Part shown: positions 51,689-61,295 of the stretch, piece after piece
Position numbering within the stretch: position 1 is the first letter of the stretch
Layout: each line of letters begins with the position of its first letter
Assembly: GCF_014127485.1 (NCBI RefSeq)
Contig: NZ_CP059903.1
Location: 3,091,001-3,155,000, forward strand
DNA length: 64,000 nt
From: Nocardioides dongkuii
Lineage (GTDB): Bacteria > Actinomycetota > Actinomycetes > Propionibacteriales > Nocardioidaceae
Direction: 5' to 3'
The notes under the pieces: generated by a model
The model's database searches: none
Told to the model about the DNA's origin: nothing
What the model saw: the letters and a program-made list of their open reading frames with translations, nothing else
Program-made: the position numbers and the translations under genes

Positions 51689-52891
51689 GTGGCTCTCCGC
51701 GACCCCGCCGTACCCCGATCACGCGTGTCGGAGACGCTCCAGCGCGCCACGGGGTCGCTGAGCACCGCCGCCATGGGCCGGATGGAGTCCGACTTCGCCT
51801 GGTTCCGCGACCTCAGCGCCCAGGACCGGTCCTGGGTCGGCTCGATCGTGCAGGCCGGCATCCGGAGCTTCGTCGACTGGTATCGCGAGGACGCCGTGCA
51901 GGCGCCCGGCGCCCAGAACGCCCTGGCCGCCTCGGTCTTCGGCGCCGCACCCCGGGCGCTCGCCGGCGTGATCAACCTGCAGCACACCGTCGACCTGGTC
52001 CGGCTCTCGATCGAGGTCGTCGAGGCCAACATCGACGACCTCCTCGAGCCCGACGACGCCGCGACCGTCCACGCGGCGGTGCTCCGGTACGCCCGCGAGG
52101 TCGCCTTCGCGGCCGCGGAGGTCTACGCCCGGGCCGCCGAGGTGCGCGGCGCGTGGGACGCCCGCCTGGAGGCACTGGTCGTCGACGCGGTCCTGCGTGC
52201 CGAGACCGACGAGTCGCTGCTCTCCCGCGCCAGCGCGCTCGGCTGGTCCGCCGGTGGCCAGGTGGCCGTCGTCCTCGGCGGCGCACCGGTACGCCGCACC
52301 GAGACCGACCTCTTCGACGACGTACGCCGCCGCGCGCGGTCGGCGGGCATGGACGCCCTCTGCGCGGTGCAGGGCGACCGGCTGGTGGTGCTGCTGGGCG
52401 GCGTCACCGACCCGCGTCTGGCCGCCGAGACCGTCAGCCCGCTGTTCGGGGACGGTCCCGTGGTGGCGGGACCGGTGGCGGCCGACCTCGCCGGCGCCCA
52501 CGCCTCGGCCCGCGCGGCCGCGTCCTCCCACCGTGCCGCGAGCGGCTGGCCCGACGCGCCGCGACCGGTGCTGAGCGACGAGCTCCTCCCCGAGCGCGCC
52601 CTCGCCGGCGACGGTCATGCCCGGCGGCACCTCGTCGAGGCGGTCTACCTGCCCCTCACCGGCGCGCGGGGCACGATGATCGACACCCTGACGGCGTACT
52701 TCGGCTCGGGGTCGTCGATCGAGGCGACCGCCCGCGCACTGTTCGTCCACCCCAACACCGTGCGCTACCGGCTGCGCCAGGCCGGGGAGACGACCGGGTA
52801 CTCCCCCACGCATCCGCGGGACGCGTTCACGCTGCAGATCGCCCTGGTGCTCGGTCGCCAGTCCGGCCGGACCGGTACCCCCGCGGACTGA
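51689..52891 (+). CDS. fasR: PucR/CdaR-type regulator, FasR-like
   Basis: A 400-residue regulator placed directly before fabD, as FasR is in Streptomyces and Rv2242 in Mycobacterium, where the protein activates fatty-acid synthesis genes. Residues about 30-160 form the helical N-terminal domain (IVQAGIRSFVDWYREDAV). A GGDEF-like/PucR central region follows. The C-terminal helix-turn-helix of the PucR type is at about 335-390 (YFGSGSSIEATARALFVHPNTVRYRLRQAG). Assignment to FasR is by synteny and domain layout. The start is GTG at 51689. Confidence 0.88.
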   Translation: MALRDPAVPRSRVSETLQRATGSLSTAAMGRMESDFAWFRDLSAQDRSWVGSIVQAGIRSFVDWYREDAVQAPGAQNALAASVFGAAPRALAGVINLQHTVDLVRLSIEVVEANIDDLLEPDDAATVHAAVLRYAREVAFAAAEVYARAAEVRGAWDARLEALVVDAVLRAETDESLLSRASALGWSAGGQVAVVLGGAPVRRTETDLFDDVRRRARSAGMDALCAVQGDRLVVLLGGVTDPRLAAETVSPLFGDGPVVAGPVAADLAGAHASARAAASSHRAASGWPDAPRPVLSDELLPERALAGDGHARRHLVEAVYLPLTGARGTMIDTLTAYFGSGSSIEATARALFVHPNTVRYRLRQAGETTGYSPTHPRDAFTLQIALVLGRQSGRTGTPAD

Positions 52892-52897
52892 GAGGAC

Positions 52898-52918
52898 CTT
52901 TGTCGGGTTCTCACAAAG
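52898..52918. promoter_or_regulatory. Inverted repeat in the fabD promoter, candidate FasR operator
   Basis: CTTTGT (52898-52903) and ACAAAG (52913-52918) form an inverted repeat around CGGGTTCTC, in the 94-base gap between the fasR-like gene and fabD and 67 bases before the fabD start. Its A/T-rich half sites stand out against the GC-rich background. FasR is known to bind upstream of fabD in Streptomyces; binding here is inferred. Confidence 0.5.
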
Positions 52919-52985
52919 TTCCGCGGGCAAGTTTCGTGCGTGCTGGAGGAGATCGCGACCCACCCGGCCCGGCACAGTGGGGCAC

Positions 52986-54170
52986 GTGCTCGTCATCGTC
53001 GCTCCCGGCCAGGGTGCCCAGACACCCGGCTTCCTCGTCCCGTGGCTCGAGGACCCCACGTTCGCCTCCCGGTTCGCGTGGCTCTCGACCGTCGCGGGCC
53101 TCGACCTGGCCCACTACGGCACCGAGGCCGACGCGGAGACGATCCGGGACACCTCGATCGCGCAGCCGCTGCTCGTCGCCACCAGCCTGGTCGCGGCCCT
53201 CGAGCTGTTCCCCCACCCCTCCGACGCCTTCGCGCAGATCGGCGCGGTCGCGGGTCACAGCGTCGGCGAGCTGGCCGCCGCCGCCGGTGCCCGCACCATC
53301 ACCGCGGAGCAGGCCATGGTCCTGGTGCGGGAGCGCGGCCGGGCGATGGCCGACGCGGCCGCGGCCACCCCGACGGGGATGACCGCCGTCCTGGGCGGCG
53401 ACCGCGAGGAGATCCTGGCGGCGCTGGCCACCCACGGCCTGACCGCCGCCAACGACAACGGTCCCGGCCAGGTCGTCGCCGCGGGCACCCGCGACCAGCT
53501 CGCCGCGCTGGCCGCCGCGCCGCCCGCCAAGGCCCGCCTGGTCCCGCTCAGCGTCGCCGGCGCCTTCCACACCGAGCACATGGCGCCCGCGGTCGAGCAC
53601 CTCGGCACCCTGGGCCGCTCGGTCTCGGTCCACGACCCCCGCACCCGGCTGATCTCCAACCGCGACGGCCAGGTCGTGCACGAGGGCAAGGAGGTGCTGC
53701 GCCGGATCGTCGGCCAGATCGCGCACCCGGTCCGCTGGGACCTGTGCATGGAGACGATGGCCGACCTCGGCGTCACCGGCATCCTCGAGATGCCGCCCGC
53801 CGGCACCCTCACCGGCATCGCGAAGCGGGCGCTCAAGGGCGTCGAGACCTTCGCGCTGAAGACCCCCGACCAGCTCCACGACGCCCGCGACTTCTGCGCG
53901 AAGCACGGCGAGGCCTCCGAGATGGGCACCTCCCCCACCTGGCGGATGGTGGTCTCCCCCGCCAAGGGGACCTTCCACATCGCCGGGGACGCCGCCGACG
54001 TCGACGTGCTGCCGGCCGGCGCCGCCATCGGCGACGTCGCCAGCCTCCGCGACCGGATCCTGGTGACCGCGGCCCACGGCGGGCAGGTCGTCGAGTGGCT
54101 GGTCGAGGACGGCGACCTGGTCTCCCCCGGGCAGCCGCTGCTGCGCCTGCACCCCGAGGGTGCGGCCTGA
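52986..54170 (+). CDS. fabD: Malonyl-CoA:ACP transacylase with C-terminal biotinyl-like extension
   Basis: A 394-residue protein. Residues 1-300 are FabD: opening LVIVAPGQGAQTPG, nucleophile Ser92 in GHSVGE, and His195 in AFHTEHM. It transfers malonyl groups to AcpP. Residues about 318-394 resemble a biotinyl/lipoyl barrel: VVSPAKGTFH, AGAAIGDVASL and GGQVVEWLVEDGDLVSPGQPLL, but the segment where a biotinylated Lys would sit (EAMKM in carriers) reads ILVTAAHG. Usual FabD is ~310 residues, so the tail is extra. The start is GTG at 52986. Its stop shares one base with fabH. Confidence 0.95.
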   Translation: MLVIVAPGQGAQTPGFLVPWLEDPTFASRFAWLSTVAGLDLAHYGTEADAETIRDTSIAQPLLVATSLVAALELFPHPSDAFAQIGAVAGHSVGELAAAAGARTITAEQAMVLVRERGRAMADAAAATPTGMTAVLGGDREEILAALATHGLTAANDNGPGQVVAAGTRDQLAALAAAPPAKARLVPLSVAGAFHTEHMAPAVEHLGTLGRSVSVHDPRTRLISNRDGQVVHEGKEVLRRIVGQIAHPVRWDLCMETMADLGVTGILEMPPAGTLTGIAKRALKGVETFALKTPDQLHDARDFCAKHGEASEMGTSPTWRMVVSPAKGTFHIAGDAADVDVLPAGAAIGDVASLRDRILVTAAHGGQVVEWLVEDGDLVSPGQPLLRLHPEGAA

Positions 54171-55171
54171 TGGCGACCATCCGGCCCAGCCGGGGCGCGG
54201 AGCACACCGCGATCCTCGGCGTCGGGGCCTACCGCCCCTCGCGCGTGGTCCCCAACGCGGAGCTCGTCGAGGCGATCGAGTCCAGCGACGAGTGGATCCA
54301 GCAGCGCTCCGGCATCAAGACCCGCCGGTGGGCCACGCCGGACGAGACCGTCCAGTCGATGGCGGTGGCGGCCTCCCGCGACGCGCTGGCGAAGGCGGGC
54401 GTCGACGCCCCGCAGATCGACTGCGTCATCGTGGCGACGGTCAGCCACATGCTGCAGACCCCCGCCGTCGCGACCCTGATCGCCCACGAGCTCGGCACCG
54501 ACCAGGCGGCGGCGTTCGACGTCTCCGCGGCCTGCGCGGGCTTCTGCCACGCCGTCGGCATGGCCAGCGACATGGTGCGGGCCGGCTCGGCGGGCCACGT
54601 GCTGGTCATCGGCGTCGAGCGGCTCTCCGACCTGACCGACGTCGGCGACCGCGGGACGGCGTTCATCTTCGCCGACGGCGCGGGCGCGGCGGTCGTGGGC
54701 CCGAGCGAGACCCCCGGCATCGGCCCGCTGGTGTGGGGCTCCGACGGCGAGCAGTACGACCTGATCCGGCAGCGCGAGGACTGGCGCGAGGTGATCGCCT
54801 CGGAGTCCCCGCGCATGCCGCACCTGGTGATGCAGGGCAACCCGGTCTTCCGGTGGGCCTCGTTCGCGATGGCCAAGGTCGGCCGGCAGGCGCTCGACCG
54901 CGCCGGCATCACCGCCGAGGAGCTCGACTGCTTCGTCCCCCACCAGGCCAACATGCGCATCATCGACGCCCTGGCGCGCTCCATGAAGCTTCCCGACACC
55001 GTCCGGATCGCCCGCGACGTCGCCGACATGGGCAACACCTCGGCCGCCTCGGTCCCGCTCGCCCTCGAGCGGATGATCCGCGAGGGCGACGCCCGCCCCG
55101 GCGACACGGCCCTGCTCATCGCCTTCGGCGCCGGCCTGGCGTACGCCGCCCAGGTCGTCACCGTCCCCTGA
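54170..55171 (+). CDS. fabH: Beta-ketoacyl-ACP synthase III
   Basis: A 333-residue condensing enzyme that joins acetyl-CoA (or branched acyl-CoA) with malonyl-ACP to begin chain elongation. The catalytic triad is visible: Cys122 in SAACAGF, His in FVPHQANMRI, Asn in MGNTSAAS. The start ATG overlaps the fabD TGA by one base (TGATG). Located in the order fabD-fabH-acpP-fabF of actinobacterial type II synthase. Confidence 0.96.
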   Translation: MATIRPSRGAEHTAILGVGAYRPSRVVPNAELVEAIESSDEWIQQRSGIKTRRWATPDETVQSMAVAASRDALAKAGVDAPQIDCVIVATVSHMLQTPAVATLIAHELGTDQAAAFDVSAACAGFCHAVGMASDMVRAGSAGHVLVIGVERLSDLTDVGDRGTAFIFADGAGAAVVGPSETPGIGPLVWGSDGEQYDLIRQREDWREVIASESPRMPHLVMQGNPVFRWASFAMAKVGRQALDRAGITAEELDCFVPHQANMRIIDALARSMKLPDTVRIARDVADMGNTSAASVPLALERMIREGDARPGDTALLIAFGAGLAYAAQVVTVP

Positions 55172-55218
55172 CCGCACCACCCAGCAGCACCCACCACCAC
55201 CGAGAGGAACCCCGCCAG

Positions 55219-55464
55219 ATGGCCACCACCGAAGAGATCCGCGCCGACCTCGCCGAGATCGTCAACGAGGTCGCCGGCATCGACGCCGACGACGTCCAGC
55301 TCGACAAGTCCTTCGTCGACGACCTCGACGTCGACTCGCTCTCCATGGTCGAGGTCGTCGTGGCCGCCGAGGAGAAGTTCGGCGTCTCGATCCCCGACGA
55401 CGAGGTGAAGAACCTCAAGACCGTCGGCGACGCCGTGGCCTTCATCGAGCGCGCCCAGGCCTGA
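55219..55464 (+). CDS. acpP: Acyl carrier protein
   Basis: An 81-residue acidic four-helix carrier. The phosphopantetheine-accepting Ser40 lies in DLDVDSLSMVEVV. It carries growing acyl chains between FabD, FabH and FabF. GAGAGGAA lies 10-17 bases before ATG 55219. A 47-base gap follows fabH and 31 bases precede fabF. Confidence 0.97.
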   Translation: MATTEEIRADLAEIVNEVAGIDADDVQLDKSFVDDLDVDSLSMVEVVVAAEEKFGVSIPDDEVKNLKTVGDAVAFIERAQA

Positions 55465-55495
55465 GGCCACCCCTTCCTAAGGAGTCGAACAGCAG

Positions 55496-56760
<1,265 letters not shown>

Positions 56761-56761
<1 letters not shown>

Positions 56762-58203
56762 TGACGGTCGCCCCGGAGCGGTCCACCTCGAGGACGGCGA
56801 AGCCGCCGCGCGAGGAGGACCCGCGCCACCCGGTGCACCGGCTCGGCGCCCTCCTCGACGCCGGCACGCTCGAGCTGATCTCCCCCGACGACGAGTCGGG
56901 CATGCTCGCCGCGGTCGGCGAGGTCGACGGCACCCGCGTCGTGGCGTTCTGCTCCGACGCCACCGTCATGGGCGGCGCGATGGGCGACCAGGGCTGCCGG
57001 GTCGTCGTCGACGCCTACCACCGGGCGATGACCGACCGGGTCCCGATCATCGGGCTCTGGCACTCCGGCGGCGCCCGCCTGGCCGAGGGGGTGCTGTCGC
57101 TGCACGCGGTCGGCCGCATCTTCCAGGTGATGACCCAGGCGTCCGGCCAGGTCCCGCAGGTCTCCGTGGTGCTCGGCCCGGCGGCCGGCGGCGCGGCGTA
57201 CGGGCCCGCGCTCACCGACGTCGTCATCCTCGGCCCCGAGGGCCGGATCTTCGTCACCGGTCCCGACGTCGTCCGCTCGGTGACCGGCGAGGACGTCGAC
57301 ATGCTGCGCCTCGGCGGGCCCGAGCCGCACGGCCGCCGCTCCGGCGTGGTGCACATCCTCACCGAGACCGAGCGCGAGGCCCTCGACCGGGCGCGCGACG
57401 TCGCCTCGCTCCTCGGCGCCCAGGGCAGCCTGCGCGTCCAGGACGTCGACGACCGCGACCTGGAGGCGCTGCTGCCGGAGTCCCGCAAGCGCGCGTACGA
57501 CGTCCACCCGCTCGTCGACGCCGTCCTCGACGAGGGCACCACCCAGGAGCTGCACGCCCGCTGGGCGCCCAACATCGTCACCGCCCTGGGCCGGTTCGGC
57601 GGCCGCACCGTCGGCGTGGTCGCCAACAACCCGCTGCGGCTCGGCGGCTGCCTGGACTCGCTGTCCGCGGAGAAGGCGTCCCGGTTCGTGCGCATGTGCG
57701 ACGCCTTCGGGGTGCCGCTGATCGTGCTGGTCGACGTCCCCGGCTACCTGCCGGGCGTCGGACAGGAGTGGGACGGCGTCGTACGCCGCGGCGCCAAGCT
57801 GCTGCACGCCTTCGGCGAGTGCGTGGTCCCCCGGGTCTCGCTCGTGACCCGCAAGACCTACGGCGGCGCCTACATCGCGATGAACGCCCGCTCGCTCGGC
57901 GCCACCAAGGTGTTCGCCTGGCCGGGCGCCGAGGTGGCGGTGATGGGCGCGGTCGCCGCGGTGCGGATCCTGCACCGGCGCAAGCTCGCCGAGGTCGCCC
58001 CCGAGCTCCGCCCGCAGGTCGAGGCCGAGCTGGCCGCCGAGCACGAGCGGATCGCGGGCGGCGTGGAGCGGGCCGTGGAGATCGGGGTCGTGGACGAGGT
58101 CGTCGAGCCGTCGGCCACCCGCTCCGCGATCGCCCGGGCCATCGACGACGCGGTCCAGCAGGTCGGCGTACGCCGGGGCCAGCACGGCAACATCCCGCTC
58201 TGA
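56761..58203 (+). CDS. Acetyl/propionyl-CoA carboxylase carboxyltransferase (AccD type)
   Basis: A 480-residue carboxyltransferase beta subunit of the actinobacterial acyl-CoA carboxylase type. The two crotonase-like halves are fused: N half with FCSDATVMGGAMGDQGCRVV, WHSGGARLAEGVLSL, VLGPAAGGAAYGPALTD; C half with LVDVPGYLPGVGQEW and RKTYGGAYIAMNARSLGA. The position after fabF resembles accD6 of Mycobacterium. It makes malonyl-CoA with an AccA-type biotinylated subunit, not present here. The start is ATG 56761 (TGATG overlap). Confidence 0.92.
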
Positions 58204-58210
58204 CCCGTGG

Positions 58211-58235
58211 GGGTCCTCCGGAGCCCGGAGGACCC
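58211..58235. terminator. Hairpin between accD and DUF3145 genes
   Basis: GGGTCCTCCG / CGGAGGACCC, ten base pairs with a five-base loop, eight bases after the accD stop and 12 bases before the convergent DUF3145 stop. Likely a bidirectional terminator. Confidence 0.7.
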
Positions 58236-58246
58236 TCGCGGAGGTC

Positions 58247-58765
58247 TCAGACGACCTGGTGCAGCCAGCGCACCGGGGCGCCGTCCCCGGCGTGCCGGAA
58301 CGTCTCGAGCTCGTCGTCCCACGGCTTGCCGAGCAGCTTGTCGATCTCGAGCAGCAGGGTGGTCTCGCCGAGCGCGGCCTTGACGACCGCGGCCTTGAGC
58401 CGGTCCTCGGGGATCATGATGTCGCCGTGCATGCCGGTCACGGCGTGGAAGACCCCGAGCTCGGGGGTGAACGAGTAGCGGCTGCCCTCGGTCGAGGACG
58501 TCGCCTCCTCGGTGATCTCGAAGCGCAGGTGGTTCCAGCCGCGCAGGGCGGAGGCGACGGCGGCGGCCGAGCCGGCCTCGCCGTTCCACGACAGCTCCGC
58601 GCGGTAGCTGCCGGACTGCGCCGGCTGCGGGGTCCAGTCGAGGCTCACGGGTACGCCGAGGACGCCGCCGACGGCCCACTCGATGTGCGGGCACAGCGCG
58701 GACGGCGCTGAGTGCACGTAGAGGACGCCCCTCGTCGTGGTGCGGGTGGCAGTGCGTGCGGTCAC
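58247..58765 (-). CDS. DUF3145 family protein
   Basis: A 172-residue actinobacterial protein of unknown function, regularly found at the end of the fatty-acid synthase locus (for example in Streptomyces). Blocks visible: GVLYVHSAPSALCPHIEWAV, WTPQPAQSGSYRAELSW, LRFEITEEAT and GDIMIPEDRL. The start is GTG at 58765 with AAGGAGG five bases upstream. Convergent with the carboxylase subunit gene. Confidence 0.92.
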   Translation of the reverse strand: MTARTATRTTTRGVLYVHSAPSALCPHIEWAVGGVLGVPVSLDWTPQPAQSGSYRAELSWNGEAGSAAAVASALRGWNHLRFEITEEATSSTEGSRYSFTPELGVFHAVTGMHGDIMIPEDRLKAAVVKAALGETTLLLEIDKLLGKPWDDELETFRHAGDGAPVRWLHQVV

Positions 58766-58837
58766 CGTGACCTCCTTCGATCTCCGGCGCGAGCTACGCC
58801 TTCCCCAGCGGTCTCGATATGGAGCGAAGTCAGAGTG

Positions 58838-58870
58838 GTGACATCTGTGACGTTGTGACCCCATTGTGAC
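58838..58870. promoter_or_regulatory. Four GTGAC units upstream of the DUF3145 gene
   Basis: GTGAC at 58838, 58847, 58855 and 58866 (plus strand), the last three as TGTGAC. They occupy the 170-base gap between the DUF3145 start and the end of the next hydrolase gene, which otherwise shows nothing else. Spacings are 9, 8 and 11 bases, so not strictly phased. Possible regulator site. Confidence 0.35.
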
Positions 58871-58935
58871 GCATGGGACGCCTGAGCACCAGCGGTATGG
58901 ACCACGGCGCGCCGTCCGTCCCGACGGGTGACCGG

Positions 58936-59856
58936 TCAGCCGCCGGCCGCCGACGTACGCCGGGGGCCGAGCTCGAGGAGCGTCTCGATGACCTGCTCGG
59001 CGATGCCGAGACCGCCGAGGTGGCTCTCGCCGTCGACGACGGTCAGGACCCCGTCGGGCAGCCGATCCACGACGTGCCGGCCGTGGTGCACCGGGACGAT
59101 GTGGTCGTCGTCGCCGTGCCACCAGCGCACCGGCACCGCCACGTCGGCCGGGTCGAAGCCCCAGGGGCGGGTGAAGAGCAGCAGGTCGTTGAGCGGCGCG
59201 GAGGTCTGGAAGCGGCTGCCGTTCAGCAGGTCGTCGATGAACATCGCCCGGAACTCCGGCCGGGACAGCAGCGCCTTGTCCCCGGGCGGCTGGAGCACGG
59301 CGTACGCGTCGAGCACCAGGCCGGCGAACGGCCGGACCACCCGGATCGCCGCGGTGAGCCCGAGGCCCAGCGGCACGCGCGTCAGCTGCAGCAGCGGCGC
59401 CAGGCGCACCGCCAGCTGGATCGGGCCGCCCTCGGCGGCGTCCGGGCCCCGGGTCGGCGCCACGCCGCCGAGCACCGCGATGCCGTGCACCCGGTCGGGC
59501 AGCGCCGCGCCGGCCGCGAGCACGTACGGGCCCCCGCCCGAGAGGCCGATCAGCCGGACGGTGTCGATCGCGAGGGTGTCCATCAGGATCTCGAGGTCGG
59601 CGGTCCAGTCCAGGATGTCCTCGTAGAGGTGCGGCGTCGAGGAGCCGATCCCCGGCCGGTCGATGCCGATGATCCGCAGGCCGTGCTCCTCGGCGAGCGC
59701 CCGCACCTCGAGCGGGATCTGCCGTCGGGCCCCGGGCGTCCCGTGCATCCACACGATCGCCGGGCCACGGGTGTGCCCGTACTCGGCGAAGCTCAAGCGC
59801 CGGTCGCCTCGGACGGCGACGCTGCCCTCGAGGGCGGGACGAGCCACGGTGCTCAT
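58936..59856 (-). CDS. Alpha/beta hydrolase
   Basis: A 306-residue hydrolase. Oxyanion region VWMHGTPGAR, nucleophile Ser in IGLSGGGPYVL, acid Asp in WHGDDDHIVP and His in DGESHLGGL. Substrate unknown. ATG 59856 was chosen over an ATG 18 bases upstream because the family block starts near it. It is 22 bases downstream of the PP2C gene, probably in the same operon. Confidence 0.86.
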   Translation of the reverse strand: MSTVARPALEGSVAVRGDRRLSFAEYGHTRGPAIVWMHGTPGARRQIPLEVRALAEEHGLRIIGIDRPGIGSSTPHLYEDILDWTADLEILMDTLAIDTVRLIGLSGGGPYVLAAGAALPDRVHGIAVLGGVAPTRGPDAAEGGPIQLAVRLAPLLQLTRVPLGLGLTAAIRVVRPFAGLVLDAYAVLQPPGDKALLSRPEFRAMFIDDLLNGSRFQTSAPLNDLLLFTRPWGFDPADVAVPVRWWHGDDDHIVPVHHGRHVVDRLPDGVLTVVDGESHLGGLGIAEQVIETLLELGPRRTSAAGG

Positions 59857-59878
59857 GGCCCCGCAGTGTGGCACGGGC

Positions 59879-60682
59879 TCAGCCCAGCCGCACGGAACTC
59901 TCGTCGACGATGTTCGAGCGGTCCCCGACCGCGCCCAGGAGCTCGCCGTCCCCCGCCGACACGGGTCCCTCGACGAGATCGAGGACGACGCAGGTCACGT
60001 TGTCCCTGCCGCCCGCCTCGAGCGCGGCCTCGGTCAGGGCGGCCGCCGCCGTGCAGGGGTCGCCGGCCGCGACCAGCTCCGCGATCCGCGCGTCGGCGAC
60101 CAGGTCGGTCAGGCCGTCGCTGCAGACCAGGAACCGGTCGCCGAGGACGGCGTCGACGGGCACCACGTCCAGGCCCTCGTCGTCGGGATCGCCGTCGATC
60201 GAGCGGAGCACCACGTTGCGCCACGGGTGCGTGCCCACCGCCTCCCGGCGCAGCCTCCCGGTGTCGATCATCTGCTGGACGTAGGTGTGGTCGGTGGAGA
60301 GCTGCACGAGCTCGCCGCTCCGGTAGCGGTAGGCCCGGCTGTCCCCCACGTGGCCGAGCACCACGCGGGCGCCGTCGCAGACCAGCGCCGTCAGCGTCGT
60401 GGCCATCCCCAGCCGGTCGAGGTCGCGCTGGACCCCGCGGCGGACGCTGACCCGGGCGGCCTCGGCGGCGGCGACCATGACCGCCTCGGGATCCTCGCCG
60501 GGGCGGCCCAGCGCGGTCGCGGAGACGGCGTACGCCGCGGTCGCCGACGCGACCTCCCCCGCGGCCGCGCCCCCGACCCCGTCCGCGACGAGGGCGACGT
60601 ACGGCCCGACGAACCCGGAGTCCTCGTTGTGCGGGCGCACCCGCCCCACGTCGCTCACCCCGGCCCCCGAGAATCGGAGCAC
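59879..60682 (-). CDS. PP2C-family Ser/Thr protein phosphatase
   Basis: A 267-residue metal-dependent phosphatase with PP2C motifs in order: VRPHNEDSG, LVADGVGG, GHVGDSRAYR, VCSDGLTDLV and GGRDNVTCVVLD. It has no membrane segment or sensor domain. It removes phosphate from proteins phosphorylated by Ser/Thr kinases; a link to the kinase-like gene at 37140 is only speculative. The start is GTG at 60682 with GGAGG seven bases upstream. Confidence 0.93.
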   Translation of the reverse strand: MLRFSGAGVSDVGRVRPHNEDSGFVGPYVALVADGVGGAAAGEVASATAAYAVSATALGRPGEDPEAVMVAAAEAARVSVRRGVQRDLDRLGMATTLTALVCDGARVVLGHVGDSRAYRYRSGELVQLSTDHTYVQQMIDTGRLRREAVGTHPWRNVVLRSIDGDPDDEGLDVVPVDAVLGDRFLVCSDGLTDLVADARIAELVAAGDPCTAAAALTEAALEAGGRDNVTCVVLDLVEGPVSAGDGELLGAVGDRSNIVDESSVRLG

Positions 60683-60773
60683 TCCGCACCTCCCTGACTT
60701 TTCGTCCGCAGTGAATCCTGCCGTCCCCGGCGGGTCAAGGCGTCGAGGACGTGGCCTGCCTTACCCTCACCGC

Positions 60774-61280
60774 ATGAACGAGGCACCCTCCCTGGAGGTA
60801 CGGCGCCGCCCGCGCGCCACCCTCGCGGCCTCCGTGGTCACGGTGGCCGCGGTCCTCGGGCTGGTCTTCTGGTTCGTCAACAGCCCCACCGCCCTGGCCA
60901 CCTCCGACGACACCGTCGCGGGCTCGACCCCCGCGGGCGAGGGCGTCTACCTCGGAGTCGCTCGCGGCGAGGCCGGCCGCACCCTGCACCTCGCGGGCGT
61001 CCAGGTGCACGTGGTCGCCGACGTCGCCGCCGAGGTCACGCCGCTGCTGTGCCTGGGGGGATCGGTGCGGGTCACCACCGACCCGGAGGTGTTCTGCGCC
61101 CACCTGGTGGAGCCCGACGGGGAGGTGCTGGGCGGCGACGACAGCATCGTGCTGCGCGTGGTCGCGCCGTCGCCGGGCACGGTCTCGGTCGACCGGGTCC
61201 GGCTCGGCTACCGCGAGGGGGTCCGGTGGGGCACCCGCGAGGCGGGCGCCCCGGCGGAGGTCACGGTGCTCGACCGCTGA
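60774..61280 (+). CDS. Single-pass membrane protein of unknown function
   Basis: A 168-residue protein that I do not recognise. A basic N-terminus (about 9-14) is followed by one membrane helix (about 16-37) and an extracytoplasmic beta-rich domain of about 130 residues (VYLGVARGEAGRTLHLAG, SVDRVRLGYREGVRWGTR) with two cysteines (LLCLGG, EVFCAH) that could form a disulfide. Divergent from the PP2C gene with 91 bases between. No lipobox seen. Confidence 0.7.
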   Translation: MNEAPSLEVRRRPRATLAASVVTVAAVLGLVFWFVNSPTALATSDDTVAGSTPAGEGVYLGVARGEAGRTLHLAGVQVHVVADVAAEVTPLLCLGGSVRVTTDPEVFCAHLVEPDGEVLGGDDSIVLRVVAPSPGTVSVDRVRLGYREGVRWGTREAGAPAEVTVLDR

Positions 61281-61295
61281 GCCCCGCCCCGGGAG

